A stretch of 58,236 bases of DNA from the NCBI RefSeq assembly GCF_000300975.2, contig NZ_AEEC02000034.1, forward strand, positions 1 through 58,236. The letters are read 5' to 3'. This DNA comes from Herbaspirillum frisingense GSF30 (GTDB lineage: Bacteria > Pseudomonadota > Gammaproteobacteria > Burkholderiales > Burkholderiaceae_D). Below, one piece after another: positions 1 through 8,760 of this stretch. Below the pieces are notes generated by a model. That model saw nothing but the letters and a program-made list of their open reading frames with translations. It did not search any database and was not told where the DNA came from. Position numbers and translations under genes: made by a program. Numbering within the stretch: the first letter of the stretch is position 1; each line of letters starts with the position of its first letter.

Positions 1-80
1 CCACCACCAGCCCTGACGCGCGCCTTGCCACCACGCCTCCTGGGGGCAACGCATCTCGCAGATTGAATGTGAACAGGCCC
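1..80. repeat. Right end of a structured inverted-repeat element (truncated by window edge)
   Basis: These 80 bases align without gaps to 48424-48503, the right end of the complete element at 48238-48503, with four substitutions (window positions 33, 39, 44 and 46). The alignment starts in the loop of the inner hairpin (48424), so the left part lies outside the window. The terminal arm is at 60-80 and is identical to the other copy. Same orientation as the second copy. It lies about 100 bp beyond the stop codon of the chvE-like gene. Confidence 0.85.
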
Positions 81-140
81 AGCCCCGCACAGGGCGGGAC
101 TATGCTGATCTTGTGTGTATGCGTGCTGCGAAAGATTCAG

Positions 141-176
141 CGGGCGGCGCAGAGCAGATGCCATCGATGCCGCCCG
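141..176 (-). terminator. Possible stem-loop terminator of the chvE-like gene
   Basis: Inverted arms cgggcggc (141-148) and gccgcccg (169-176) sit just downstream of the stop codon of the minus-strand binding-protein gene. The loop is long (20 nt) and there is only a short T-rich stretch beyond it, so this is a weak call. Confidence 0.3.
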
Positions 177-184
177 GGTAGTGC

Positions 185-1258
185 TTACTTCAGCTGGGCT
201 TCGGTGTAGTAACCGCTGCCGACCAGGATTTCCTTCCAGTTCGACTTGTCGACCACGACCGGCTTCAACAGGTAGGACGGAACGACCTTCACACCGTTGT
301 TGTAGGTCTTGGTGTCGTTGATCTGGGGCTGCTTGCCACCCAGGACGGCATCGACCATGCCGACCGTGACCTTGGCCAGTTCGCGGGTGTCCTTGAAGAT
401 GGTGGAGTACTGCTCGCCACGGATGATGGACTTGACCGAAGGCACTTCTGCATCCTGACCCGAAACGTAGGGGAAGGGTTGTTGCGGCGAACCGTAACCC
501 ACGCCGCGCAGCGAGGACAGGATGCCGATGGACAGGCCGTCATACGGCGACAGCACGGCATTGACCTTGGCGTTGGTGTAGAAGGCCGACAGCAGGTTAT
601 CCATACGGGCCTGGGCGGTAGCCGGATCCCAGCGCAGGGTCGCGACCTTGTCCATGCCCATCTGCTTGGAGCGCACCACCAGCTTGCCGCTGTCGATGTA
701 GGGCTTCAGGACCGACATGGCGCCGTTGTAGAAGAAGAAGGCGTTGTTGTCGTCCGAGGAACCGCCAAACAGTTCGATGTTGAACGGACCCTTGCCTTCC
801 TTCAGGCCCAGGGCCTTTTCCAACGACTGTGCCTGCAGCACGCCGACCTGGAAGTTGTCGAAGGTGGCGTAGTAGTCGACGTTCTTGGAACCACGGATCA
901 GGCGGTCATAGGCGATGACCTTGACGCCCTTGTCGGCCGCCTTCTGCAGCACGTCGGTCAGGGTGGTGCCGTCGATGGCGGCGATCACCAGCACCTTGGC
1001 GCCCTTGGTCAGCATGTTCTCGATCTGGGACAGCTGGTTGGGGATGTCATCTTCGGCGTATTGCAGGTCGGTCTGGTAACCCTTTTCCTTCAGGACCTTG
1101 ACCATGTTGTTGCCGTCGGCGATCCAGCGTGCCGAGGACTTGGTGGGCATGGCCACGCCGACCAGCGACTTGCTCTGTGCGCTCACCTGTGCGCTGATGG
1201 ACATCAGGGTCACGCCCAGGCCGAGTGCGATCCCGGTCAATACCGATTTGATTTTCAT
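185..1258 (-). CDS. chvE: ChvE-type multiple sugar-binding periplasmic protein
   Basis: Periplasmic sugar-binding protein of the ChvE/xylose-binding family (Peripla_BP_4), 357 aa. An N-terminal signal peptide ends near AQVSAQS at about residue 28, followed by the start of the mature fold ([17 protein letters not shown]). The motif VIAYDRLI and the conserved [11 protein letters not shown] stretch are typical of ChvE. The start is supported by GGAGAC seven bases before ATG. It lies 197 bp downstream of the permease gene yjfF on the same strand, so it may be read from its own promoter. ChvE proteins bind galactose, arabinose, glucose or xylose and in some plant-associated bacteria also signal sugar presence. 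No cognate ATPase (GguA) or permease (GguB) is next to it. Family call firm; substrate inferred. Confidence 0.85.
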   Translation of the reverse strand: MKIKSVLTGIALGLGVTLMSISAQVSAQSKSLVGVAMPTKSSARWIADGNNMVKVLKEKGYQTDLQYAEDDIPNQLSQIENMLTKGAKVLVIAAIDGTTLTDVLQKAADKGVKVIAYDRLIRGSKNVDYYATFDNFQVGVLQAQSLEKALGLKEGKGPFNIELFGGSSDDNNAFFFYNGAMSVLKPYIDSGKLVVRSKQMGMDKVATLRWDPATAQARMDNLLSAFYTNAKVNAVLSPYDGLSIGILSSLRGVGYGSPQQPFPYVSGQDAEVPSVKSIIRGEQYSTIFKDTRELAKVTVGMVDAVLGGKQPQINDTKTYNNGVKVVPSYLLKPVVVDKSNWKEILVGSGYYTEAQLK

Positions 1259-1455
1259 GCTTCGAGTCTCCAGTCTCTATTTATGGAATGGCGTGTTGTA
1301 GTTATTTCTAAAACAGCGCCGCGATTTCTGATGAATGTCATGCAGAGCAACTGTTTTGCGGGCTCTACATTAATTGCTTTACCAATACATTTCTAATGAT
1401 TTTTTGAGCGTAATGGATATGTTTTTCGGTATAACTCCCTCTATGTAAAGTTATC

Positions 1456-2502
1456 TTAACTAAGCTTAGAAAATCCCGCCGAAGCCCCGACTGGCGCGGC
1501 TTTCGCCGATCCGGCCGGTTTGCCGCGCAGGGCACCCAGGGAAATGATGCGTTGAGCCACGCAAAAGACGAAAAGCAGTGCGCCGATGAAGATCTTGGTC
1601 CACCAGGAACTGAGGCTGCCATCGAAGGCAATGAGGGTCTGGATCACGCCAAGGATGAGCACGCCAGTGAGCGTGCCGGCCACGTAACCGTAGCCGCCGG
1701 TGAGCAGGGTGCCGCCGATGACCACGGCCGCAATCGCGTCCAGTTCCACGCCCTGCGCATGCAGGCCATAGCCCGACAGCATGTAGAACGAAAACAGCAG
1801 ACCACCCACCGATGCGCAGAAACCGCTGAAGGCATACACCAAGACCTTGGTGCGCGCCACCGGCAAGCCCATCAGCATGGCCGAGCTTTCGCTGCCACCA
1901 ATGGCATAGACGGCACGGCCGAAGCGCGTGCCATGCGCCATCCAGATGGCCACGGCCAGCACGATCAGTGCGATCACCACACTGGGCGAGATGAACAGGC
2001 CGGCGAACTCGATGCGCGTCTGTGACATCGCCGTGAAGAAGGGATCGTCGATGGTGATGGAATCGATACTGATGAGGTAGCACAGGCCGCGTGCCAGGAA
2101 CATGCCGGCCAGCGTCACGATGAAAGCCTGCAGCTTGAAGTAGTGGATCATCGCGCCCATGGCCGCGCCGAAGCCTGCGCCCATCAACAGCACCGTGACC
2201 ATCACCAGCAGCGGGGGCCAGTGCCAGTGCTGCAGCAGGAAGGCCGCCACCATGGTGGTCAGCGCCAGCACCGAACCGACCGACAGGTCGATGCCGCCGG
2301 AGAGGATGACAAAGCTCATGCCGATGGCCACCACCAGCAGGAAGGCATTGTCGATGAGCAGGTTCAGCATCACCTGCGGCGACAGGAAACCGTCGTACCC
2401 TGCTGCCCCTGCAAGCAGCATGATCACCAGCAACACCACGGTCACAATGGAGGTAAACCACGGCGCATGGGAAGCGCGCCGCAAGGAAGAAACGAGCATC
2501 AT
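1456..2502 (-). CDS. yjfF: Sugar ABC transporter permease, YjfF-like
   Basis: Inner-membrane permease of the ribose/galactofuranose ABC class (BPD_transp_2), 348 aa, with multiple hydrophobic segments starting at SIVTVVLLVIMLLAGAAG. The signature ILSGGIDLSVGSVLAL near residues 67-82 is diagnostic of this family. The start is the ATG at 2502, which overlaps the stop of the upstream permease gene (ATGA), showing translational coupling. It would form a heterodimer with the YtfT-like permease encoded immediately upstream. The Ala/Gly/Lys-rich C-terminal tail (GKPAGSAKAAPVGASAG) is not conserved in the family. Confidence 0.88.
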   Translation of the reverse strand: MMLVSSLRRASHAPWFTSIVTVVLLVIMLLAGAAGYDGFLSPQVMLNLLIDNAFLLVVAIGMSFVILSGGIDLSVGSVLALTTMVAAFLLQHWHWPPLLVMVTVLLMGAGFGAAMGAMIHYFKLQAFIVTLAGMFLARGLCYLISIDSITIDDPFFTAMSQTRIEFAGLFISPSVVIALIVLAVAIWMAHGTRFGRAVYAIGGSESSAMLMGLPVARTKVLVYAFSGFCASVGGLLFSFYMLSGYGLHAQGVELDAIAAVVIGGTLLTGGYGYVAGTLTGVLILGVIQTLIAFDGSLSSWWTKIFIGALLFVFCVAQRIISLGALRGKPAGSAKAAPVGASAGFSKLS

Positions 2503-3578
2503 GATTTGGACATCCTCAACATGCGGCGGAATTGCGGCGACTGCGACAGGCAGACCAGGAACACCACGATGGACTTGACCACCATGTTGACCTCGGGCGG
2601 CACCCCCAGCGAATAGATCGTATAGGTCAGGGTCTGGATGATGAGCGCACCGATGACGCTGCCCACCAGGCTGAACTTGCCCCCGGCCAGCGAGGTACCG
2701 CCCAGGGTGACGGCCAGGATGGCATCGAGCTCCAGCAGCAGACCGGCATTGTTGGCGTCGGCGCTCTTGATGTTGGACGCGATCATCAGACCCGCCAACC
2801 CGGCGCAGGCACTGCAGAACATATAGACGAAGAAGATCAGCGCCGCCGTGCGGATGCCGGCCAGGCGCGAAGCCACCGGATTGATGCCGACCGATTCGAT
2901 GAACAGGCCCAGGGCGGTCTTCTTCATCAGCAGCGCCAGCAGCAGGAACATGCCGACGGCGATGTAGAGCGAGAATGGCAGGCCGAACAGGTAACCACCG
3001 CCGAGGAAGAAGAAGGGCTTGTAGTAGACCGTCACGATCTGGCCATCGGTGAGCAACTGCGCCAATCCGCGCCCGGCCACCATCAGGATCAGCGTGGCGA
3101 TGATGGGCTGCAGTCCCAGCCCGGCCACCAGCACGCCGTTCCAGGCGCCGCACAGCAATGCCGCGCCCATGGCTGCGGCCAGGGCCCACACCATCGGTAC
3201 GTTGCTCACATACTCCGGCACACCATTGACCACCACCATCTTGCTGCCGATCAGGATCGCTGCGACCGCGCCTGAAATGGCCACCACCGCGCCCACCGAG
3301 ATATCCACGCCACGCGTGGCGATGACCAGGGTCATGCCCAGTGCCGCCAGCATCAGCGGCGCGGCACGGTTGACGATATCGATCAGCGCGCCATACAGGT
3401 GGCCATCCTTGATCTCCAGCCTGAAGAAGCCCGGCACCAGCAGGAAATCGATCAGCAGCAACAATGCCAGTGCCGCCAGCGGACGTACCAGCGGGTGGCG
3501 CAAGAGCGCCGTCCAGCCCGCCCCGCCAGCGTGGGTGGCGGCATCGGGAATCAGTTTGGAATCCATGGAAGCACTCAT
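2499..3578 (-). CDS. ytfT: Sugar ABC transporter permease, YtfT-like
   Basis: 359 aa inner-membrane permease of the ribose/galactofuranose ABC family. After a short cytoplasmic N-terminus it enters membrane segments (PLAALALLLLIDFLLVPGFF) and carries TLVIATRGVDISVGAVVAIS, the YtfT/RbsC signature. Its stop overlaps the yjfF start and its own start overlaps the ATPase stop (ATGA at 3575-3578), so three genes are translationally coupled. In E. coli the equivalent YtfT/YjfF pair imports galactofuranose. Here the adjacent dgo genes make galactose or a galactose derivative a likely substrate, but that is inference. Confidence 0.9.
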   Translation of the reverse strand: MSASMDSKLIPDAATHAGGAGWTALLRHPLVRPLAALALLLLIDFLLVPGFFRLEIKDGHLYGALIDIVNRAAPLMLAALGMTLVIATRGVDISVGAVVAISGAVAAILIGSKMVVVNGVPEYVSNVPMVWALAAAMGAALLCGAWNGVLVAGLGLQPIIATLILMVAGRGLAQLLTDGQIVTVYYKPFFFLGGGYLFGLPFSLYIAVGMFLLLALLMKKTALGLFIESVGINPVASRLAGIRTAALIFFVYMFCSACAGLAGLMIASNIKSADANNAGLLLELDAILAVTLGGTSLAGGKFSLVGSVIGALIIQTLTYTIYSLGVPPEVNMVVKSIVVFLVCLSQSPQFRRMLRMSKS

Positions 3579-5128
3579 GCGGCCTCTCCCGCGATGACCT
3601 GCAGGACCGTCTGCTCGTCGAGTTCACCACGACGGTATTCTCCACAGGCACGACGGTCGCGCAGCACCAGCATACGGTCGCTGCAGCGCAGGGCCTCGGG
3701 AATCTCCGAGGAAATGAAAAGAATGGCCATGCCCTTGCGGCACATGGCGATGACGAAATCCATGATCTCCTGCTTGGCCCGCACATCGATGCCGCGCGTG
3801 GGTTCATCCAGGATCAGCATGCCCGGGTCGGTCGCCAGCCAGCGCGCCAGCAAGGCCTTCTGCTGGTTGCCGCCGGACAGCAGGCCGATCGGGGTTTCCA
3901 GGTCGGCAGTCTTGATGCCCAGCCATTTCACGTAATCGCTGGCAATCTGGTTCTGGCGCTTGCGCGGCAGTACGCGGAACAGGCCCTGCCTTGCCTGCAG
4001 CGCCAGGATGATGTTTTCGCGCACCGACAATTCCAGGATCGCGCCTTCCTTCTTGCGGTCCTCGGAACAGAAGCCGATGCCGGCCGCAATCGCATCGCGC
4101 GGCACATTGAGTTTGACGGCGCGACCTTCGATGCGCAGTTGGCCGCTATCGGCGCGGTCGGCGCCAAACAGCAGACGCGCCATCTCGGTCCGTCCCGAGC
4201 CCAGCAGGCCGCACAGGCCATACACTTCGCCGCGCCGCAATTCCAGGTCCTGCGGCGCCAATACGCCACGCCGACCGAACCCGTCGGCCTGCAGGAAGAC
4301 TTCGCCCTGCTCTGCCGCATCGGCCGACAGCCCCGAGGCCAGGGCCTCGGCACCGGCTTCGACCTTGCGATGATCGACTGCGGTCACGCCCACCATCTTG
4401 TTGACCAGCTCCAGACGCGACAGGTCGGCGACCAGGTATTCGCCTTCGCGTACCCCATTGCGCAGTACCGTGATGCGGTCCGAAATCTCGTAGGTCTGGT
4501 CCAGGAAATGAGTCACGAAGAGAATCGCCATGCCCTGCTCGCGCAGGCGCCGCAGCACCTTGAACAGTTGCTGCACCTCGGCCTCGTCCAGGCTGGAGGT
4601 GGGCTCATCCAGGATCAGCACCTTGGCCGATACCGACAGGGCACGCGAGATCGCCACCATCTGCTGGATCGCCAGCGGATAGGACGACAACTGGGCAGCC
4701 ACATCGATATCGATCTGCAATTGCTGCTGCAGCAGCAGCCTGGCTTGTGCATGGACGCTTTTCCAGTCGATCCGACCGAAGCGCTTGGGATAGCGGCCGA
4801 TGAAGATATTCTCGGCCACCGACAGATTGGGACACAGATTGACTTCCTGGTAGACCGTGCTGATGCCCAGCGCCTGGGCCTCCAGCGTGGAGGCCGGTGC
4901 AATGGCGCGGCCATCCAGTTCGATCCTGCCCTGATCGGGCTCATGCACGCCGGTCAACACCTTGATCAGCGTGGACTTGCCTGCGCCGTTCTGTCCCATC
5001 AGGGTATGCACTTCCCCGGGGAACAGCCGCAAGCCGACATCGGTGAGCGCCTTCACGCCCGCGAATGCCTTGTGTACACCACTCAATTCCAGCATGGGAC
5101 GCGCCTGCGCCCCGACAGACATCGTCAT
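3575..5128 (-). CDS. ytfR: Sugar ABC transporter ATP-binding protein, YtfR/MglA-like
   Basis: Tandem-domain sugar ABC ATPase of about 517 aa. The first nucleotide-binding domain has Walker A GQNGAGKST and Walker B VLILDEPTSSLD. The second has the degenerate P-loop GLLGSGRTEMARLLFGA, signature LSGGNQQKALLARWLA and MLILDEPTRGIDV, as in MglA/RbsA/YtfR. I chose the ATG at 5128 because GGAG lies seven bases upstream; an in-frame ATG at 5161 would add 11 residues unlike the family. It energises the two-permease importer encoded downstream with ATGA coupling. Confidence 0.9.
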   Translation of the reverse strand: MTMSVGAQARPMLELSGVHKAFAGVKALTDVGLRLFPGEVHTLMGQNGAGKSTLIKVLTGVHEPDQGRIELDGRAIAPASTLEAQALGISTVYQEVNLCPNLSVAENIFIGRYPKRFGRIDWKSVHAQARLLLQQQLQIDIDVAAQLSSYPLAIQQMVAISRALSVSAKVLILDEPTSSLDEAEVQQLFKVLRRLREQGMAILFVTHFLDQTYEISDRITVLRNGVREGEYLVADLSRLELVNKMVGVTAVDHRKVEAGAEALASGLSADAAEQGEVFLQADGFGRRGVLAPQDLELRRGEVYGLCGLLGSGRTEMARLLFGADRADSGQLRIEGRAVKLNVPRDAIAAGIGFCSEDRKKEGAILELSVRENIILALQARQGLFRVLPRKRQNQIASDYVKWLGIKTADLETPIGLLSGGNQQKALLARWLATDPGMLILDEPTRGIDVRAKQEIMDFVIAMCRKGMAILFISSEIPEALRCSDRMLVLRDRRACGEYRRGELDEQTVLQVIAGEAA

Positions 5129-5250
5129 CGCAACTCCATCAAAACCATCGCAACACCTCATGCGCCAGCATGCGCATCAGGTCCGACCCGCCCGACCAGC
5201 GACACACCCGCCCTGAATCCCAGGGCGGGTGTGTTGCCTTCATGCCGATC

Positions 5251-6225
5251 TCAATACTTGCGGTTCGGGAATTCCTTGGCCGCCACTTCGGCCGGGAAGA
5301 CGCTTTCCTCGGTGGTGATGCGCTTGGGCACTTCCTTGCCGGCCTTGATGTCCTTGGCGATCTGCATCAGTTGCGGACCCAGCAGCGGGCTGCATTCCAC
5401 GGTCACATTGAGCTTGCCGGCCATCATGGCTTCGAAAGCACCCTTCACGCCGTCGATGGAGATGATGATGATGTCCTTGCCCGGCTTCATGCCGGCCTCT
5501 TCGATGGCCTGGATGGCGCCGATGGCCATGTCGTCGTTGTGGGCGTAGAGCACGTTGATCTTCTTGCCCTCGGCCTTGAGGAAGGCTTCCATCACTTCCT
5601 TGCCCTTGGCACGGGTGAAGTCGCCGGTCTGCGAGCGGATGATCTTCAGGCGCGGTTCGCCCTTGATGACTTCCTCGAAGCCGGTCTTGCGATCGATCGC
5701 CGGGGCCGAGCCGACGGTGCCCTGCAGTTCGACGATATTGATGTCACCTGCCGGCATGGACTTGGCCTTTTCCAGCAGCCAGCGACCGGCGCGACGGCCT
5801 TCTTCGACGAAGTCCGAACCGATGAAGGTCACATACAGCGACTTGTCGGTGACGTTGACGGCACGGTCGGTCAGGATGACCGGGATCTTGGCGGCCTTGG
5901 CTTCACGCAGCACGGTTTCCCAGCCCGATTCCACCACCGGCGAGAAGGCGATCACGTCCACCTTTTGCGCGATGAAGGAGCGGATCGCCTTGACCTGGTT
6001 TTCCTGCTTCTGCTGGGCGTCCGCGAATTTGAGATTGACGCCGGCCTGCTTGGCAGCATCCTTGATGGATACGGTATTGGCGGTGCGCCATTCACTCTCG
6101 GCGCCCACCTGGGAAAAGCCCATGGTCAGCGGTTTGTCGGCAGCGAAAGCCGGAAGGCTCATGGCGCTGCTACCCAGGCTCATGCAAATGGCTGCGCCCA
6201 GAAGCGCTCTTCTTTTCGAGTTCAT
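5251..6225 (-). CDS. ytfQ: Galactofuranose-type periplasmic binding protein, YtfQ-like
   Basis: Substrate-binding protein of the importer, 324 aa. Signal peptide MNSKRRALLGAAICMSLGSSAMSLPAFA is followed by DKPLTMGFSQVGAESEWRTANT, the start characteristic of YtfQ. FSPVVESGWETVL and NVLYAHNDDMAIGAIQAIEEAG are also family-typical. The start at 6225 has CGGAGAC upstream; the frame is open to 6417 but that extension lacks a signal peptide. It is the first gene of the minus-strand importer operon, 122 bp before the ATPase, consistent with higher expression of the binding protein. It faces the divergent epimerase-dgo genes across a shared regulatory region. Confidence 0.9.
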   Translation of the reverse strand: MNSKRRALLGAAICMSLGSSAMSLPAFAADKPLTMGFSQVGAESEWRTANTVSIKDAAKQAGVNLKFADAQQKQENQVKAIRSFIAQKVDVIAFSPVVESGWETVLREAKAAKIPVILTDRAVNVTDKSLYVTFIGSDFVEEGRRAGRWLLEKAKSMPAGDINIVELQGTVGSAPAIDRKTGFEEVIKGEPRLKIIRSQTGDFTRAKGKEVMEAFLKAEGKKINVLYAHNDDMAIGAIQAIEEAGMKPGKDIIIISIDGVKGAFEAMMAGKLNVTVECSPLLGPQLMQIAKDIKAGKEVPKRITTEESVFPAEVAAKEFPNRKY

Positions 6226-6761
6226 TGTCAGTCTCCGTTGGCAGGGAATTGTGGACTTCCCTTTGTTGTATGCGTGGGTTGCGCTGCGCCGGAATGCGTT
6301 TGATTTATAAGTATGAAGTCGGGAAGCGGCGCGGTGCGGCTGAAATCCTGGACGACCCTGTACTCCCGGAAGGCCGTGAAGTCCCTGATTCGCGCTCCAT
6401 ATTAGGCAAGCGACCAATAGGTATCCAATGAATTTTTAATGTTTTTCGATACCGTTTCGCACATCGTTGGGGAAAATCGGCCTACCGCTGCACCGCGCCG
6501 GCGCATGCCCGCAGGTGCTGCAGCGGGCAGCAGGCGCCGCGCAATTTTGATATCGTTTGCGATGTTTTTTTCATTATTCCCTATCGGAGGGCGGTGATAG
6601 CATCAGCCAGATTTTTTTAGAAGCGCAAGCCTGAAGACCGAGCGCGAATCCACGTGAGCCCACTCCTTCTTCCTGCCGACGACTTCGCTGTCCCCACGAC
6701 GGGACGCCGCACCACCGCAACGCTGATGCGCGCCGCACTCCATAACAAGATAAGAGACACC
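6226..6761. promoter_or_regulatory. Divergent control region between the sugar importer and the epimerase-dgo genes
   Basis: About 535 bp with no convincing gene. Two similar short motifs are visible, cgataccgtttcgcacat (from 6447) and tgatatcgtttgcgatgt (from 6548), in the same orientation and about 100 bp apart. The inverted pair ctatc/gatag at 6581-6585 and 6596-6600 lies near the second. They are candidate operators for a sugar-responsive repressor, but no such regulator is encoded next to the cluster. The region is AT-richer than its surroundings. Confidence 0.4.
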
Positions 6762-7736
6762 ATGCCATCCCGAGCAACCGATGCCAACCGCGCAGGCTCC
6801 AAGGGGCTGCCGGAAATCCATACCCTGCAATCAGGGCGTCAGCGTCTGCACGTGCTCCCCGCGCTGGGCGGGGCATTGGCCGGGTGGGAATGGCAGCGCG
6901 AGCGCAAGTGGCTGCCGCTGCTGCGCCCCTGGAGCGCCGACCCGGCGGCCCTCTACGCGACGGCCTGCTTCCCGCTGCTGCCCTGGTCCAACCGCATCAC
7001 CGGCGGCGGTTTCGATTTCGATGGCAAGCATTACCCGCTGCAGCCCAACCGCGCTGGCGAACCGTTTCCCATCCATGGCGACAGCTGGCGCCAGGCCTGG
7101 AGCATCGTGGCCCAGAGCGAAGACCGCATGACCCTGGAGCTGGACTCGGCGCGCTGCGACGGCAATCCCTATGTCTATCATGCGCGCCAGGTGCTGACGC
7201 TGCGCGAGAATGCACTGGAGATCGAATTGCGGGTGACCAATACCGGCGAAGAGACCCTGCCCTATGGCCTGGGCCTGCATCCCTACTTCCTGCACGACGC
7301 TCACACCCGTCTGCAGTTCCGCGCACGCGGCGTATGGCTGTCCGGACCTGATCGCATCCCCACCGGTTTCAGCCGCCAGTTGCCGGCCGGCTGGGACTAC
7401 AACCGCCCGGCGCTGTTGCAGGGCGGCCTGATCGATAACTGCTTTGAGGGCTGGGACGGCCTGGCCATGATCGAAGACCCCACCCGCGGCCTGCGCCTGC
7501 AGATGCACACCACTGACCGCAGCGGTTACGTGCTGATGTTCCGGCCCAATGGCCTGCCGTACTTCTGCCTGGAGCCGGTGACCCATCCCGTCGATGCCTT
7601 CCACCAGCCCAACCAGCCCGGCCTGATCGCGCTGGCCCCGGGCGAAGACATGGTGCTGCTGACCCGCTTCACGGTCTGCGACATCGCCCAGGAACAGGCA
7701 CGCAGCGAAACGAACCATACCAGCCTGGCGCGCTGA
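6762..7736 (+). CDS. Aldose 1-epimerase (galactose mutarotase family)
   Basis: 324 aa enzyme of the GalM-like aldose 1-epimerase superfamily, interconverting alpha and beta anomers of aldoses. Visible family features are LLPWSNRITGGGFDFDGKHY, PIHGDSWRQAW (catalytic His region), the GLGLHPYF motif with the second His, and FRPNGLPYFCLEPVTHPVDAF near the C-terminus with the conserved Glu. I placed the start at ATG 6762; the frame is open upstream to 6654, but that part does not resemble the family. It is the first gene of the plus-strand run with dgoK 15 bp downstream, so it probably supplies the correct sugar anomer for oxidation to the aldonate. Confidence 0.85.
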   Translation: MPSRATDANRAGSKGLPEIHTLQSGRQRLHVLPALGGALAGWEWQRERKWLPLLRPWSADPAALYATACFPLLPWSNRITGGGFDFDGKHYPLQPNRAGEPFPIHGDSWRQAWSIVAQSEDRMTLELDSARCDGNPYVYHARQVLTLRENALEIELRVTNTGEETLPYGLGLHPYFLHDAHTRLQFRARGVWLSGPDRIPTGFSRQLPAGWDYNRPALLQGGLIDNCFEGWDGLAMIEDPTRGLRLQMHTTDRSGYVLMFRPNGLPYFCLEPVTHPVDAFHQPNQPGLIALAPGEDMVLLTRFTVCDIAQEQARSETNHTSLAR

Positions 7737-7751
7737 CGCCCGGCACCGAAC

Positions 7752-8720
7752 ATGACGACCCACCAAGATATCCAAACAGACTGCGCCCTGATCGCCCTCG
7801 ACTGGGGTACTTCCTCGCTGCGCTGCTACCGCTTCGACCGCAACGGCCAGGTGATCGAGCGCCGCGCTCATCCCTGGGGCATCATGAACCTGCCCGCCGT
7901 GGAGCATGGTGAGGACGCGCACGCGCCCTACCGCGTCGCGCTGCAAGCCGCCTGCGGCGACTGGCTGGAGGCTGCACCGCAGGCGCCGCTGATTGCCGCC
8001 GGCATGGTCGGCAGCAAGCAGGGCTGGCGCGAAGCCGCCTACCTGAACGTGCCGCTCTCGCCCGACCTGATCGGCAGCAAGCTGACCGAGGTCGATACCG
8101 GCCTGGGCCGTCCGCTGTGGATCGTGCCGGGCCTACTGCAGGCCTCGACCCTGCCCAACGTGATGCGCGGCGAGGAAACCCAGGTCATCGGCGCCCTGCA
8201 GACACGCCATGAGCGCGAGCTGCTGATCGGCCTGCCTGGCACCCATTCGAAGTGGGTGCGCGTGGTCGCTGGCCGCATCGAGCATTTCGACACCTTCATG
8301 ACCGGCGAGGTCTACGGCGCCCTGTGCGCCCACACCATCCTCGGTCGCACCATGCACAAGCCCGATGCCGCCGATGATGCCGCCTTCCTGCGTGGGGCGC
8401 GCGTGGCGCTGGGGCCGGAAGGCAAGAGCGGTGTGCTCTCCAACATCTTCAGCAGCCGCACCCTCGGGCTGACCGGCGAACTGGCAGCCGAGGCACAGCC
8501 GGACTACCTGTCGGGCCTGTTGATCGGCCATGAACTGGCCGCCCTGAAAACCCTGTACCCGGCCCAGGCGCCGGCCATCGTCCTGATCGGTGACGCCGGT
8601 CTGTGCCGCCGCTACCAGCTGGCACTGGACCTGTTCGGTCTGGGACCGGTCAGCCAGGCCGACGCCGCCACCGAAGTCGGCCTGTGGGTGCTGGCACGCC
8701 ACGCCGGACTGGTCGCCTGA
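7752..8720 (+). CDS. dgoK: 2-dehydro-3-deoxygalactonokinase
   Basis: 322 aa DgoK-family sugar acid kinase phosphorylating 2-dehydro-3-deoxygalactonate to the 6-phosphate in galactonate catabolism. The N-terminus has the phosphate-binding motif ALDWGTSSLRCYRFD, followed by GMVGSKQGWREAAY and the conserved LPGTHSKWV and FMTGEVYGAL blocks. It is slightly longer than the E. coli protein (292 aa). It sits 15 bp after the epimerase gene and 40 bp before dgoA, consistent with one transcript. The neighbouring aldolase and dehydratase make the assignment secure. Confidence 0.92.
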   Translation: MTTHQDIQTDCALIALDWGTSSLRCYRFDRNGQVIERRAHPWGIMNLPAVEHGEDAHAPYRVALQAACGDWLEAAPQAPLIAAGMVGSKQGWREAAYLNVPLSPDLIGSKLTEVDTGLGRPLWIVPGLLQASTLPNVMRGEETQVIGALQTRHERELLIGLPGTHSKWVRVVAGRIEHFDTFMTGEVYGALCAHTILGRTMHKPDAADDAAFLRGARVALGPEGKSGVLSNIFSSRTLGLTGELAAEAQPDYLSGLLIGHELAALKTLYPAQAPAIVLIGDAGLCRRYQLALDLFGLGPVSQADAATEVGLWVLARHAGLVA

Positions 8721-8760
8721 GGCCAAGGTCGTCACCATCAACCGCATCACGGAAGAAAAC

